Assembly (NCBI GenBank): GCA_015207365.1
Contig: JADEXA010000032.1
Span: 1-64,000, forward strand
Origin: Vacuolonema iberomarrocanum LEGE 07170
Lineage (GTDB): Bacteria; Cyanobacteriota; Cyanobacteriia; Elainellales; Elainellaceae
Reading direction: 5' to 3'
DNA length: 64,000 nucleotides
Both the position numbers and the translations under genes were made by a program. Within the stretch, counting starts at the first letter, position 1. Each line of letters opens with the position of its first letter. Under the pieces are notes generated by a model. That model was given only the letters and a program-made list of their open reading frames with translations, had not been told where the DNA came from and did no database searches. This document shows, one piece after another, positions 25,606 through 33,663 of this stretch.

Positions 25606-26475
25606 ATGACTGAATACAGGTTCACCAAATTTACGGCATCAGACAATCTCTCGGCTCTAGCTTTGCTAGAAGAATTACCTCATGGCCTGACCGAAGCAAA
25701 TCTTGAATTTGCACTGGCCAATCAATATCAGATTTTCTTACTCAAGCAAGAGTCTCAATTAGTAGGTCTAGCTGGAATCCATGTTTATCCGCATTTGACT
25801 GATACAAACCGAGCTTGGATTCATGATTTGATCACGATAAAAAATCAAGAGCCGTTTGAACTTCAGTCAATGCTTCTTGCTTCTCTCCGCGATCAATGCC
25901 TCAATAGGCAATGCCCTGAGCTGGCTATCCATATCCTCATAAACAATGCCATCGCAAATCAGTTTTTCCTTCGAGAGGCTGGGCAACCGTTTGCATTTGT
26001 CTATGAGTGGTCCCGTTCTTCCTGGCTATCCTCTGCTGAGCAAGTGCCAACAATGAATGATTTTCAATGTAGAGAAATAAAAACATTGGACGATATGGCT
26101 TCAGGATTAGTCTTGCTGACTCATTTTCATCCGACGATTACTCAGATTTCCCTGGCTGATGCCATGGCAAGAAATTATCGCTTATTTGGCCTTTGGATGG
26201 ATGAGCAGCTTTGTAGTATCGCCACGTTGATTGCCTATCCACATCTGAACGATGGGATGTGTGTTTGGCTTCAAGATGGAATGACTTTGCCCACCCGAAA
26301 TTACAAAGCAGCCGCCTCCAGGTTGCTGTTCTACATCCTAAACGATTGCTTTAGGTCAGGATATCCAACGGTTACTGTCCATACAAGGGTAAGCAGCAAG
26401 CGAACGCATCGATTTTATGAAGCAGCAGGAGGTTACCGTATTGCCAATGCTTACAAGTGGAAAATAGACGCTTGA
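25606..26475 (+). CDS. Tandem GNAT-like protein
   Basis: A 289-residue protein made of two divergent GNAT-like halves. The first half (about 1-140) has IFLLKQESQLVGLAGIHVYPHL; the second (about 150-289) repeats this as LFGLWMDEQLCSIATLIAYPHL and ends with an HTRVSSKRTHRFYEAAGGYRI segment typical of GNAT motif B. The acetyl-CoA motif (Q/RxxGxG/A) is not obvious in either half, so catalytic activity is doubtful. The gene is divergent from the broken GNAT gene; its start region overlaps the upstream leader of that gene. Substrate unknown. Confidence 0.65.
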   Translation: MTEYRFTKFTASDNLSALALLEELPHGLTEANLEFALANQYQIFLLKQESQLVGLAGIHVYPHLTDTNRAWIHDLITIKNQEPFELQSMLLASLRDQCLNRQCPELAIHILINNAIANQFFLREAGQPFAFVYEWSRSSWLSSAEQVPTMNDFQCREIKTLDDMASGLVLLTHFHPTITQISLADAMARNYRLFGLWMDEQLCSIATLIAYPHLNDGMCVWLQDGMTLPTRNYKAAASRLLFYILNDCFRSGYPTVTVHTRVSSKRTHRFYEAAGGYRIANAYKWKIDA

Positions 26476-26487
26476 GCTCTTTTGTAA

Positions 26488-27456
26488 TTATTGCTGCATT
26501 ACTGCTTCTGCAATGGCTGTGCCGATTTCGGCGATCGCAGCATTACGGTCATCAAATGAGGCGTCTGTCTCGGCAATATAGACGGTAGCGATCACGGGCT
26601 CGCGTTCGGGTGGCCACAGGACTGCAGCGTTGGCGCGCAAGCCATTATCTCCAGCGCCTGTTCTATCTGCGACTTCCCAGTCTTCTGGTAACCCGGCTCG
26701 AAACAGCGCATCACCAACTTCGTTGCCCCTGAGCCAGTCTTCAAGTTGCTGGCGCGACTCAGGTGACAAAACATCACCAAGAACGAGCTTCTCAAGGGTC
26801 ATTGCCATAGCATTTGGCGTGGTCGTGTCTCGCTCATCGCCAGGGATAGCTTCGTTTACCTCCGGTTCCCATCGATCGAGCTGAGTGATGTCATCGCCAA
26901 TGGAGCGCAGAAACTCAGTAACGCCTTGTGGGCCATCAACGGTTTCTAAAATCAGGTTGGCAGCGGTATTATCGCTGAGGGACAGGGTTGCTTGACAGAG
27001 CTCGAAAAGCGACATGCCCTCGGAGTCAACCCGCGTTTCGATTACTGGCGAGTAGGTAACAAGATCGCTTTCATCAAAGGAGATGATGCGATCGAGCTGC
27101 TCTTGTCCAGCATCGACACGGGAAAGTACGGTTGCACAGGCAAGGGTTTTGAACGTGCTTGCCATCGCAAAGCGATCATCGGCATTGTATTCCCAGCTTT
27201 GCCCTGTCTCTGTGTCGTAAACGGCAACACCGACTCTGGCATCTAGGCGCTCTTCGATTTGACTAATGGTTTCAAGTAAAGCATTGCTGGCTTCAGGCGA
27301 AGCGTTGTCGTCTTCGGCCTGCGTTGGAGCGAGAGATACGGATGAAGGCTGACTCTCTTCTGCCTGGGTTTGGCAAGCTGATGCGGCAAGGCTAAGTGTC
27401 ATCAGCACACCGATGACAGCCTTTGGCAAACGATGCGATCGCAGCAGTTTCACCAT
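26488..27456 (-). CDS. Class A beta-lactamase, lipoprotein
   Basis: A 322-residue serine beta-lactamase. N-terminal signal with lipobox LAASAC (C28). The active site has S100-T-F-K103 (SxxK), S161-D-N163 (SDN loop) and E197-P-E-V-N201 (the EPELN omega-loop motif carrying the general base). The KTG motif is R265-T-G, an arginine for lysine exchange that is also seen in some carbenicillinase-like enzymes. Fold and catalytic set appear complete, so hydrolysis of penicillins is expected. The start at 27456 is chosen because AGGAGGGGGAAT precedes it; an in-frame ATG lies 39 bases upstream. An inverted repeat occupies the upstream region. No mobile element carries the gene. Confidence 0.88.
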   Translation of the reverse strand: MVKLLRSHRLPKAVIGVLMTLSLAASACQTQAEESQPSSVSLAPTQAEDDNASPEASNALLETISQIEERLDARVGVAVYDTETGQSWEYNADDRFAMASTFKTLACATVLSRVDAGQEQLDRIISFDESDLVTYSPVIETRVDSEGMSLFELCQATLSLSDNTAANLILETVDGPQGVTEFLRSIGDDITQLDRWEPEVNEAIPGDERDTTTPNAMAMTLEKLVLGDVLSPESRQQLEDWLRGNEVGDALFRAGLPEDWEVADRTGAGDNGLRANAAVLWPPEREPVIATVYIAETDASFDDRNAAIAEIGTAIAEAVMQQ

Positions 27457-27504
27457 ATTCCCCCTCCTAAACATACAATGCGGACTGAGAATCAATTTGA
27501 TTCC

Positions 27505-27574
27505 CTAGAGGGTGATATCAGAGAGTTTGTCAATAAAACATCCCCTGAGGGGGCAAGAGATATCACCCTTCTAG
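27505..27574. repeat. Inverted repeat upstream of the beta-lactamase gene
   Basis: CTAGAGGGTGATATC (27505-27519) and CTAGAAGGGTGATATC read on the other strand (27559-27574) differ by one base. The inside contains a smaller CCCCTGAGGGG palindrome. The unit resembles a short MITE or a large regulatory hairpin between the beta-lactamase start and its promoter. No second copy was seen. Confidence 0.6.
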
Positions 27575-27730
27575 GTATTTCCCCAGATTAAGCAAGGAGA
27601 TAGAGAATTCCTGCCCGATATATCGATTTAGACGGAATAACGAAATTATTCACGGCTTTTCTGGAGATGATGCCTTGAAGGTTTAGATTGGGCGAGCATC
27701 TTAGTTGAAGGGATTAGCAACCTTATTTCC

Positions 27731-28321
27731 TTATTCTGCTTCAGATGGAAATAGTTGAGACAACGTAGGATCGTTAAAATTGGTGCTCAAACACTCCATG
27801 TAGACTAAATCATAAACATGATCATCAAAGCGACGTACTTTTGTTCGACGACCAAACTCTTGAAATCCTGCTTTCTTATAGGCGCGTATGCCTGCTTCAT
27901 TAAAGCTATAAACGGTGAGCATGATGTTGCATAACGACAGAATTTTGAAGCCATAGCAAAGGGTGAGCTTCACTGCCTCGGAACCTAAACCTTGTCCCCA
28001 AAGACTCTTTTCACCAACAATGATGTCCAAATCGGCAAGGCCATGAAAAGGATTCACGTTGAGTAGTACGGTGCAGCCAATCAGCTTCATTTCTGAACGC
28101 TCATAAATTGCAAATCCAAAAATTTTTTCACTTTCCACGATTTGGGCATACCACTTTTCTACGCGTTCCCAATGCATAGGGCTCCATCGAGGATTATAAG
28201 TACACATGACCTCTAAATCATTAAACCATTGCCAAAAAAGTGGAAGATGTTCCTGGCAAATAGGTCCAAGGGCGACTTTGCTTCCTGTAATGCTTGTGAT
28301 AGGGTGCTTTGTGTCAGTCAT
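27731..28321 (-). CDS. RimJ/RimL-type GNAT acetyltransferase
   Basis: A 196-residue Acetyltransf_3 family enzyme. The acetyl-CoA motif is GEKSLWGQGLGSEAVKL and the C-terminal motif B is YSFNEAGIRAYKKAGFQEFG, both well preserved. Family members acetylate ribosomal protein N-termini, amino sugars or small amines; the substrate cannot be read here. The gene stands alone between the beta-lactamase and a LysR gene, all on the minus strand. Confidence 0.83.
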   Translation of the reverse strand: MTDTKHPITSITGSKVALGPICQEHLPLFWQWFNDLEVMCTYNPRWSPMHWERVEKWYAQIVESEKIFGFAIYERSEMKLIGCTVLLNVNPFHGLADLDIIVGEKSLWGQGLGSEAVKLTLCYGFKILSLCNIMLTVYSFNEAGIRAYKKAGFQEFGRRTKVRRFDDHVYDLVYMECLSTNFNDPTLSQLFPSEAE

Positions 28322-28395
28322 AGGCTTGTTCTATTGCTCCTTAGAGCGACTACTGAGAAGGACGCTTATCACCTACATTCGATGCCAAAACTTGC

Positions 28396-29298
28396 CTAAG
28401 CCACAGATATTTCAGGCTTCTTGATTGTTTCGTCAATGACCTCTAAGAATCGCTGGACGCTAGGAGAAAAATGGTCATGACGATAGGCGATCGCCATCTG
28501 TAGACTTGGTGCTTCACCTTGGAGATTACGGTAGGCTACAGTTGTCCTATTGGTATCTTTCAACGTTTCTGGGACAAATGTGATGCCTATCCCCGCAGCA
28601 ACCAAACCGATTCTAGTTTGACTATGAACCACTTCTTGCACGATGCTTGGATGAAAGCCAGCCTGCTGGCATAGGTGGATGATTTGATCATAAAAATTTG
28701 GTCCTTCGTAACGAGGATGTAGGATGAAGGACTCGGTTGCTAAATCCCGTAACGTCAGTTGTTTTTGCAGCGATAAAGGATGGTTCCTGGGTAACACAAC
28801 CACAAAATTTTCTACGCATAGTGGAGCCACGGACAGTAATTTTTCATCAACAGGTGGATAGAGAAGGCCAATGTCAATTTGGCCGTTGCGGAAGGCTTCA
28901 ACTTGATCATTCGTGCATTGCTCAGCCATCGTCAGTTTAACGTCAGGGTAACGGTCTAGCAAGACACTTACGACCTTTGGCACGATGCTCCTCAATGCCG
29001 AAGCTGTGAAGCTTAGCCGCAGTTGCCCCATCTCGCCTCTTGCCACTCTTTGCGTATTCGACACAGCTTGCTCTGTCTGTCGAATGATTTGTCGGGCTTC
29101 TTCCAGAAACGTTTGTCCGGCGACAGTCAGACCGACCGATCGTTTGGTGCGTTGGAATAGCTGCACATCCAACTCGGCCTCCAATGCTCGAATCTGGCGA
29201 CTGAGGGCAGGTTGGGTGATATAAAGCCGTTCGGCGGCGCGTCCGAAATGTAGGTCTTCTGCCACTGCAATAAAGTAGCGGAGGTCGCGGAGTTCCAT
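28396..29298 (-). CDS. LysR-family transcriptional regulator (CatR/BenM-like)
   Basis: A 300-residue LTTR. The DNA-binding head is MELRDLRYFIAVAEDLHFGRAAERL with TQPALSRQIRALE as recognition helix, which places it in the CatR/BenM/CysL-like subgroup. The effector domain follows. It is divergent from the cytochrome P460 and TRAP binding-protein genes, with a 196-bp shared upstream region, so those genes are its likely targets. The effector is unknown. Confidence 0.85.
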   Translation of the reverse strand: MELRDLRYFIAVAEDLHFGRAAERLYITQPALSRQIRALEAELDVQLFQRTKRSVGLTVAGQTFLEEARQIIRQTEQAVSNTQRVARGEMGQLRLSFTASALRSIVPKVVSVLLDRYPDVKLTMAEQCTNDQVEAFRNGQIDIGLLYPPVDEKLLSVAPLCVENFVVVLPRNHPLSLQKQLTLRDLATESFILHPRYEGPNFYDQIIHLCQQAGFHPSIVQEVVHSQTRIGLVAAGIGITFVPETLKDTNRTTVAYRNLQGEAPSLQMAIAYRHDHFSPSVQRFLEVIDETIKKPEISVA

Positions 29299-29494
29299 AG
29301 CAGTAATAACTTCAGAGCATCAATAACAAGCGGAGAAGGCATTGGACGGTGGTCATGGCTGCTCCTATGGTAAGAGACGTAGGCAATTACTGCCGTTTGA
29401 TGTGGACCGCTAACCTGCCTGTGGGTTGGGTTAGGCCAATGTTTAGGTTGCAAGAAAACGATTTGCCTATTTTCTATCCTTTCCATCAGTAACT

Positions 29495-30118
29495 ATGACG
29501 AGAAAACTGGCATCGTTTGTGAAGTGGTTGGGGTTGCTTGTTGGTGCCACTGTGATGGCGATCGCCCTAGCCCATAGTTTCAATTCTGCGAACTATTCAT
29601 CCTCGGGCTATTCACCGTCTCCAGTTGCCGAGTCCTCGCTGGCAGAGGTTCAAACTTCTCCTGAAGGTGTTGATGAAAGTACATTTACCATTCAGGAACG
29701 GTATGGTCGGCAATGGCTTCACTACGCAACCGTTTCTCGTGGTGATGATAGTTTTCGGCAGATGTTCATTGCTGCTGATGCGGTTGATCAGGTTGAAGCT
29801 GAGCAGCCGCTACCAGATAACACTCTAATTTTGATGGAGACCTGGTACTCGCCGGAGGCTCCTGGCACTGTCTTTATTAAACAAAAGCTAAACGAAACCT
29901 GGCAGTATGGTTCGTTCAGTCCATCTCGACCTAATTACCACGTGGGCGATCGCAGTGGCTGTCATAGTTGCCACGCACCGTTTCCAGAAACCGATTTCAC
30001 CTTAACAAAGCCGCTGCTGGAAATCGCTTTACAGAGGCAACAACTCCAAACAGCCTATTGTGAGCTGGCTGGTCGCAGCCCCTGCCCTCCAGAAGACTAT
30101 TTTCCTGATCGCAGTTAA
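29495..30118 (+). CDS. Cytochrome P460-family exported c-type heme protein
   Basis: A 207-residue protein. A signal or membrane segment lies at about 10-27. The C-terminal half has a single heme c motif C156-HSC-H160, followed by FPETDFTLTKPL, the typical order in P460-like proteins. Characterised P460 enzymes oxidise hydroxylamine using a heme with a lysine cross-link; many cyanobacterial relatives are uncharacterised and may be cytochrome c'-beta or redox sensors. The gene precedes a Tat-exported TRAP-type binding protein by 84 bp in the same direction and is divergent from LysR. Confidence 0.8.
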   Translation: MTRKLASFVKWLGLLVGATVMAIALAHSFNSANYSSSGYSPSPVAESSLAEVQTSPEGVDESTFTIQERYGRQWLHYATVSRGDDSFRQMFIAADAVDQVEAEQPLPDNTLILMETWYSPEAPGTVFIKQKLNETWQYGSFSPSRPNYHVGDRSGCHSCHAPFPETDFTLTKPLLEIALQRQQLQTAYCELAGRSPCPPEDYFPDRS

Positions 30119-30202
30119 TCCAGGTCAATTCATACCCTTAGAGACAGGAATATATCTGTCTCCCAACTTCGTAATCCAAATTTTATTGTGGGGAGAAAGA
30201 CA

Positions 30203-31336
30203 ATGAGACATCAACAGTTGCTGACGCGTCGTCGTGTTTTGACGGGGGCGATCGCCGCCTCTACCACGGCTGCCGTTATCCTTGGTGCATCCTACCGTCC
30301 TCGGCTTGCTCAGGCGCAGGAGCCTGAGTTTCGCTGGCGGATGGTGTCCCGATGGAATGAGGACTTCCCCGATCAGCTTGCAGCGGCACAACGACTGGCG
30401 GATCGTATTACCGCCATGAGTGCCGGTCGATTACTCATTGAAGTCTTCCCACCTGATGAGTTGGTTCCCTTCTCGGAAACCCTAAACGCTGTCGGCGACG
30501 GCACCATTGAAATGTCTCGTAGCCTTTCCTACGATTGGCGAACCCAATCTCCCGTCTTAGAAGTCTTTACGGTCATCCCTTACGGTCTGACTCAAAACGA
30601 GATGAGTGCCTGGATTCACTACTTAGGTGGACAGGCGCTTTGGGATGAAGCTTATGCTCCTTTTGGGGTCAAAGCCTTTCCAGCAGGGTCTCTGGGTGCC
30701 CAGTCATTTGGCTGGTTCCGTCATGAAATTAATGGCTTGAGTGACGTAGAAGGTCTGCGATTTCGCACCACTGGAGTTGCAGTGGATGTGATGTCAAGGC
30801 TTGGTGCTACGGCCATCATAATGGGATTGGATGAAATTCGTCTAGCTCTACAAGCTGATGAGTTAGATGGATTTGAACTGGTTGGGCCATTGGTTGATCT
30901 ACATTTCGGCCTCCATGAACTAGGGGCTCCTTACTATTATTTCCCGTCCTATAATCAACCTTCTGGGTTGGTGGAGTTAGTGGTCAATCGCACCCAGTAT
31001 GAGGCGCTACCTACTGATTTGCAGCAGATTGTGGCGATCGCCGCGCAGGCGGAATATGAGCAAGGGTTAGCTGAAGCTAATATGGGCAATGCCAGAGCCC
31101 TCAACACGCTGGTGAATCAACATCAGGTACAAGTTCGTCAGTTATCTCCAGAAGTACTGGCTGCTTTGGGGAATGCTTCTGGTGAAGCTATTGCTGAAAT
31201 GCGATCGGCAGGCGATGAAATGATGCAGCGAACGATTGATTCCTTCTTATCTGCTCGTCAGATCTTAATGAATTGGAGTCAGGCCAGTGAGCAGAGTTTC
31301 CTAAATGCACGTGCATTGCCCTTTACGTATGGCTAA
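30203..31336 (+). CDS. TRAP transporter solute-binding protein (DctP family), orphan
   Basis: A 377-residue periplasmic binding protein. A Tat signal (TRRRVLTGAIAA) leads into a DctP-family domain (WNEDFPDQLAAAQRLADRI, then GLRFRTTGVAVDV, the helix connecting the lobes). DctP proteins capture organic acids for TRAP permeases, yet no DctQ or DctM gene is present. The start at 30203 follows GGGAGAAAG; an upstream in-frame GTG at 30188 is less likely. The stop codon TAA lies inside the first bases of palindromic element A copy 3, so the original C-terminus may have been a few residues different. Confidence 0.85.
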   Translation: MRHQQLLTRRRVLTGAIAASTTAAVILGASYRPRLAQAQEPEFRWRMVSRWNEDFPDQLAAAQRLADRITAMSAGRLLIEVFPPDELVPFSETLNAVGDGTIEMSRSLSYDWRTQSPVLEVFTVIPYGLTQNEMSAWIHYLGGQALWDEAYAPFGVKAFPAGSLGAQSFGWFRHEINGLSDVEGLRFRTTGVAVDVMSRLGATAIIMGLDEIRLALQADELDGFELVGPLVDLHFGLHELGAPYYYFPSYNQPSGLVELVVNRTQYEALPTDLQQIVAIAAQAEYEQGLAEANMGNARALNTLVNQHQVQVRQLSPEVLAALGNASGEAIAEMRSAGDEMMQRTIDSFLSARQILMNWSQASEQSFLNARALPFTYG

Positions 31337-31433
31337 GTAGCTCGGCATGATGAAAAACCAGACCCTTAAAACCCTGTGCCGCCCGCAGCGCAGGCGGCAC
31401 AGGGCTTTAGGTTTAATTGCACCTGCCAACTTA
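31334..31433. repeat. Palindromic element A, copy 3
   Basis: Begins TAAGTAGCTCGGC and ends CCTGCCAACTTA. The central palindrome (CCTGTGCCGCC and complement) carries a few mismatches, making this the most diverged of the three copies. Its first three bases are the stop codon of the TRAP binding-protein gene. The rest of the gap to 31601 shows nothing recognisable. Confidence 0.8.
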
Positions 31434-31601
31434 GCTATTCAGCTTAATGATTATTTGTCCAGGTTTTGTGCCTGCTCCATCATTGCTTTGCTTACCTGTT
31501 CCCTTTCCACGAATTTACGTTTGTCGCATCTTCTTGCAGGTTATGAGGCGATCGCCTCCAATAGTCGTATCTATATCTGATCCACCTTCAGCTCGACTTG
31601 G

Positions 31602-32393
31602 CTATTGAGCGGATGGTTGGACGAACTGCTTGCCACAGGTCTTACAGAGATAGCATTGCTTACCTCGGCGATATCCATTCTTAGATAGCTGACTGGATTG
31701 GCAGTGAGGACATATCATTACATTCATTACATCTTTGGAGGTATTTTTGCCGAGATGTGGTTCTAAATATGAAACCAACAGGTCTTCATTCTGCTGGAGC
31801 AAGCGTTGACGGTGCTTTAGGTCGTGGGTGCGCAGAGCCGCGAGGATGACGGCATTGCTGCTGTGGACACACACTTCTGCCAGTAGTTGGCACTGGTTTT
31901 TGGGTAGGGCTGGATTTCGTCCTTCTAAAAGGGTTGCCAGAAAGTTAATGGCATCCTGGGTCATACTGTCGTCGATAGATTGAAAGATGTCGCGCGTCAT
32001 ATAGAACTGAATGAAGACTACCCGCGATACCGGCTGCTCAAAGAGTTCAATTGCCGCTATGAGCAGGGTATGCATCATTACACGCAGAGGGAGCTGAACC
32101 ATTCTTGGCACATCGACCTTGTCCCAAAATGCCTTAACCCGTTCCGTATGACGTAGCTCCATCGCTTTGAAAATGGATGCTTTATCGGGGAAAAACTGAT
32201 AGAGCGAGCCAATCGCGGTTCCAGCTCTAGCGGCGATATGATGCGTCGTCGCTGCCTCATAGCCCATTTCATCAAAGATGGCGGCGGCGGCATCCAGAAT
32301 TCTTTCAACCCGTGCTTTACCTCGCTGCTGCTTGGGTTGGCGGCGAAGATTGCCAGACAGTCTTGGGCTTGACAAATGTGAGCGTTCTGTCAT
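31602..32393 (-). CDS. TetR-family regulator with C-terminal IS1 InsA-type zinc ribbon
   Basis: A 263-residue protein. Residues about 25-75 are a TetR helix-turn-helix (AAAAIFDEMGYEAATTHHIAARAGTA is the core) and the middle part is a TetR_C ligand domain. From about residue 226 the chain continues in frame as MICPHCQSSQ and CYLCKTCGKQFV, the four-cysteine zinc ribbon that begins IS1 InsA proteins, ending four residues later. This looks like an IS1 insertion whose insA start fused to the repressor. Start at ATG 32393 (an upstream GTG at 32405 is possible). The gene is divergent from the broken Rieske gene, 51 bp away, which it probably regulated. Confidence 0.8.
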   Translation of the reverse strand: MTERSHLSSPRLSGNLRRQPKQQRGKARVERILDAAAAIFDEMGYEAATTHHIAARAGTAIGSLYQFFPDKASIFKAMELRHTERVKAFWDKVDVPRMVQLPLRVMMHTLLIAAIELFEQPVSRVVFIQFYMTRDIFQSIDDSMTQDAINFLATLLEGRNPALPKNQCQLLAEVCVHSSNAVILAALRTHDLKHRQRLLQQNEDLLVSYLEPHLGKNTSKDVMNVMICPHCQSSQLSKNGYRRGKQCYLCKTCGKQFVQPSAQ

Positions 32394-32444
32394 ATTTAAA
32401 AACACGACGAATCTTTCACAATTCTATCGCTCGCGGAGAAGGCT

Positions 32445-33477
32445 ATGCCGTCAATGCTGCTAGGAGCGCCCTGGTTGTTGGCGCACAAATCGATGCTGTC
32501 TATTAATCAGCCACTAAAGGTTTCTTTGTATGGCCAGGACTATGTGCTGTGGAAAGACCGCAACAACGATGTTCATGCATTGCCCAATGCCTGTTCTCAT
32601 ATGGGAGCGATGTTGTCTGAAGGGTGGTGCGAAGCCCAAAAGGATGGTTCGAGTAAAGTTGTCTGCCCGTTTCATGCGTTGGAGTTTGATGGGCAAGGAT
32701 GCACCGTGTTGCCAGGTAGCGGTCAACAGACAAAGCCTTTGTTAGAGCCGCTCAAGCTGATGATCCAAGACGACTTCATTTGGTCGTATGGGGATTGTGA
32801 ACCCCAAATGGCTATCCCAGATGTTTTGAACAAAATTGCTGAAAATTATGAGTTTGTTGGTTCTACGGCGGATACGAGTGTTAATACACCGCTGCTGTCG
32901 ATGCTCTTGAATAACCATGATTACAATCACCAGAACGGTACCCATCGAGATCTGTTCCGGATTGAGGAGGTTCAGTTCAATCAGTTTATCGATCGCGGAC
33001 ATCACTCTGAAGCCTTTTTCAAGACTCCAACGGCGTCTCCTACGTACGGCGTCTCCTACGTTGCGTGAGATCACGCGTAATCCAGCCGTTCTGATGATTC
33101 CAAGGGTCATAGAAGCCCATTTGGAAAATCACTTTCCCTCATTAGTGATTTTTCATGGAGAAAGTTCGTTGGCTACCGTTGCTCAGTGCCACTTGTTTGT
33201 ACCCGAAGCGGGCGATCGCACGCGAACTTATGTCCTCCTATTCGCTAAGCCTAAGAATGCAGGGTACAGGCTGATGAAAAAGACGCTGCTCAACCTTAGC
33301 AAAACCATTGTTGCGCAAGATACGCATGTCCTCCATCGACTCTATACTGAGCATCCCCAGAAGATTAAGCTCAATAATGAAGTCGGGATGGACTGGGTGC
33401 GCCGTAATTTTGAGAGCTGGCCAAATGTCGTTGAGCCAGATCTGTCCCGAGAGGTGCTAGCGCTATTAAGTAGATAG
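32445..33477 (+). pseudogene. Rieske-type oxygenase, frameshifted by a 16-bp tandem duplication
   Basis: The first frame (to 33068) contains a complete Rieske domain: CSHMGAM and CPFHALEFDG supply the C-x-H and C-x2-H cluster ligands. A non-heme iron motif follows (HDYNHQNGTH). The frame then fails at two copies of ACGGCGTCTCCTACGT (33030-33045 and 33046-33061). Removing one copy restores a 338-residue protein (FKTPTASPTLREITRNPAV joins seamlessly), whose C-terminal part runs in the other frame to 33477. Intact relatives are aromatic-ring or sterol-type oxygenases that need a reductase partner, which is not seen here. The last codons and stop lie in palindromic element D copy 1. Confidence 0.85.
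33030..33061. repeat. 16-bp perfect tandem duplication
   Basis: Two adjacent identical copies of ACGGCGTCTCCTACGT inside the Rieske gene. Because 16 is not a multiple of three, the duplication shifts the reading frame. Confidence 0.9.
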
Positions 33478-33597
33478 CCATAAATAAACTCGGGTGTAGG
33501 GTGCTGTTAGGAAAAGCCGTAACGCACCATCTATCAAGGCTTTGATGCGTTACGCTATCGCTAACACATCCTACGAGAAATAAAGGCCACTCACTTA
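33467..33597. repeat. Palindromic element D, copy 1
   Basis: Starts TAAGTAGATAGCCATAAATAA and ends GGCCACTCACTTA. The interior contains inverted segments around CCGTAACGCACC and GATGCGTTACG. It is present in inverted orientation at 47799-47930. Its first bases provide the final codons and TAG stop of the Rieske gene. The end motif TAAGT..G..GGC resembles that of element A. Confidence 0.75.
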
Positions 33598-33663
33598 TTA
33601 TGCGATCGCTGACGCACTCTGCAACCTGTTGTCGTGTCAGGGTTGATTCCACCCTGGGAATTA

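Noticed and set aside
25062..25646. Full 194-codon frame as an intact GNAT protein
   Set aside because: The first 76 codons show no homology and the C-terminus is cut; the family resumes in the next frame, so a frameshifted shorter gene fits better.
32917..33477. Separate gene for the second Rieske frame
   Set aside because: It is the continuation of the Rieske protein after a 16-bp duplication and contains no independent start near its homologous region.
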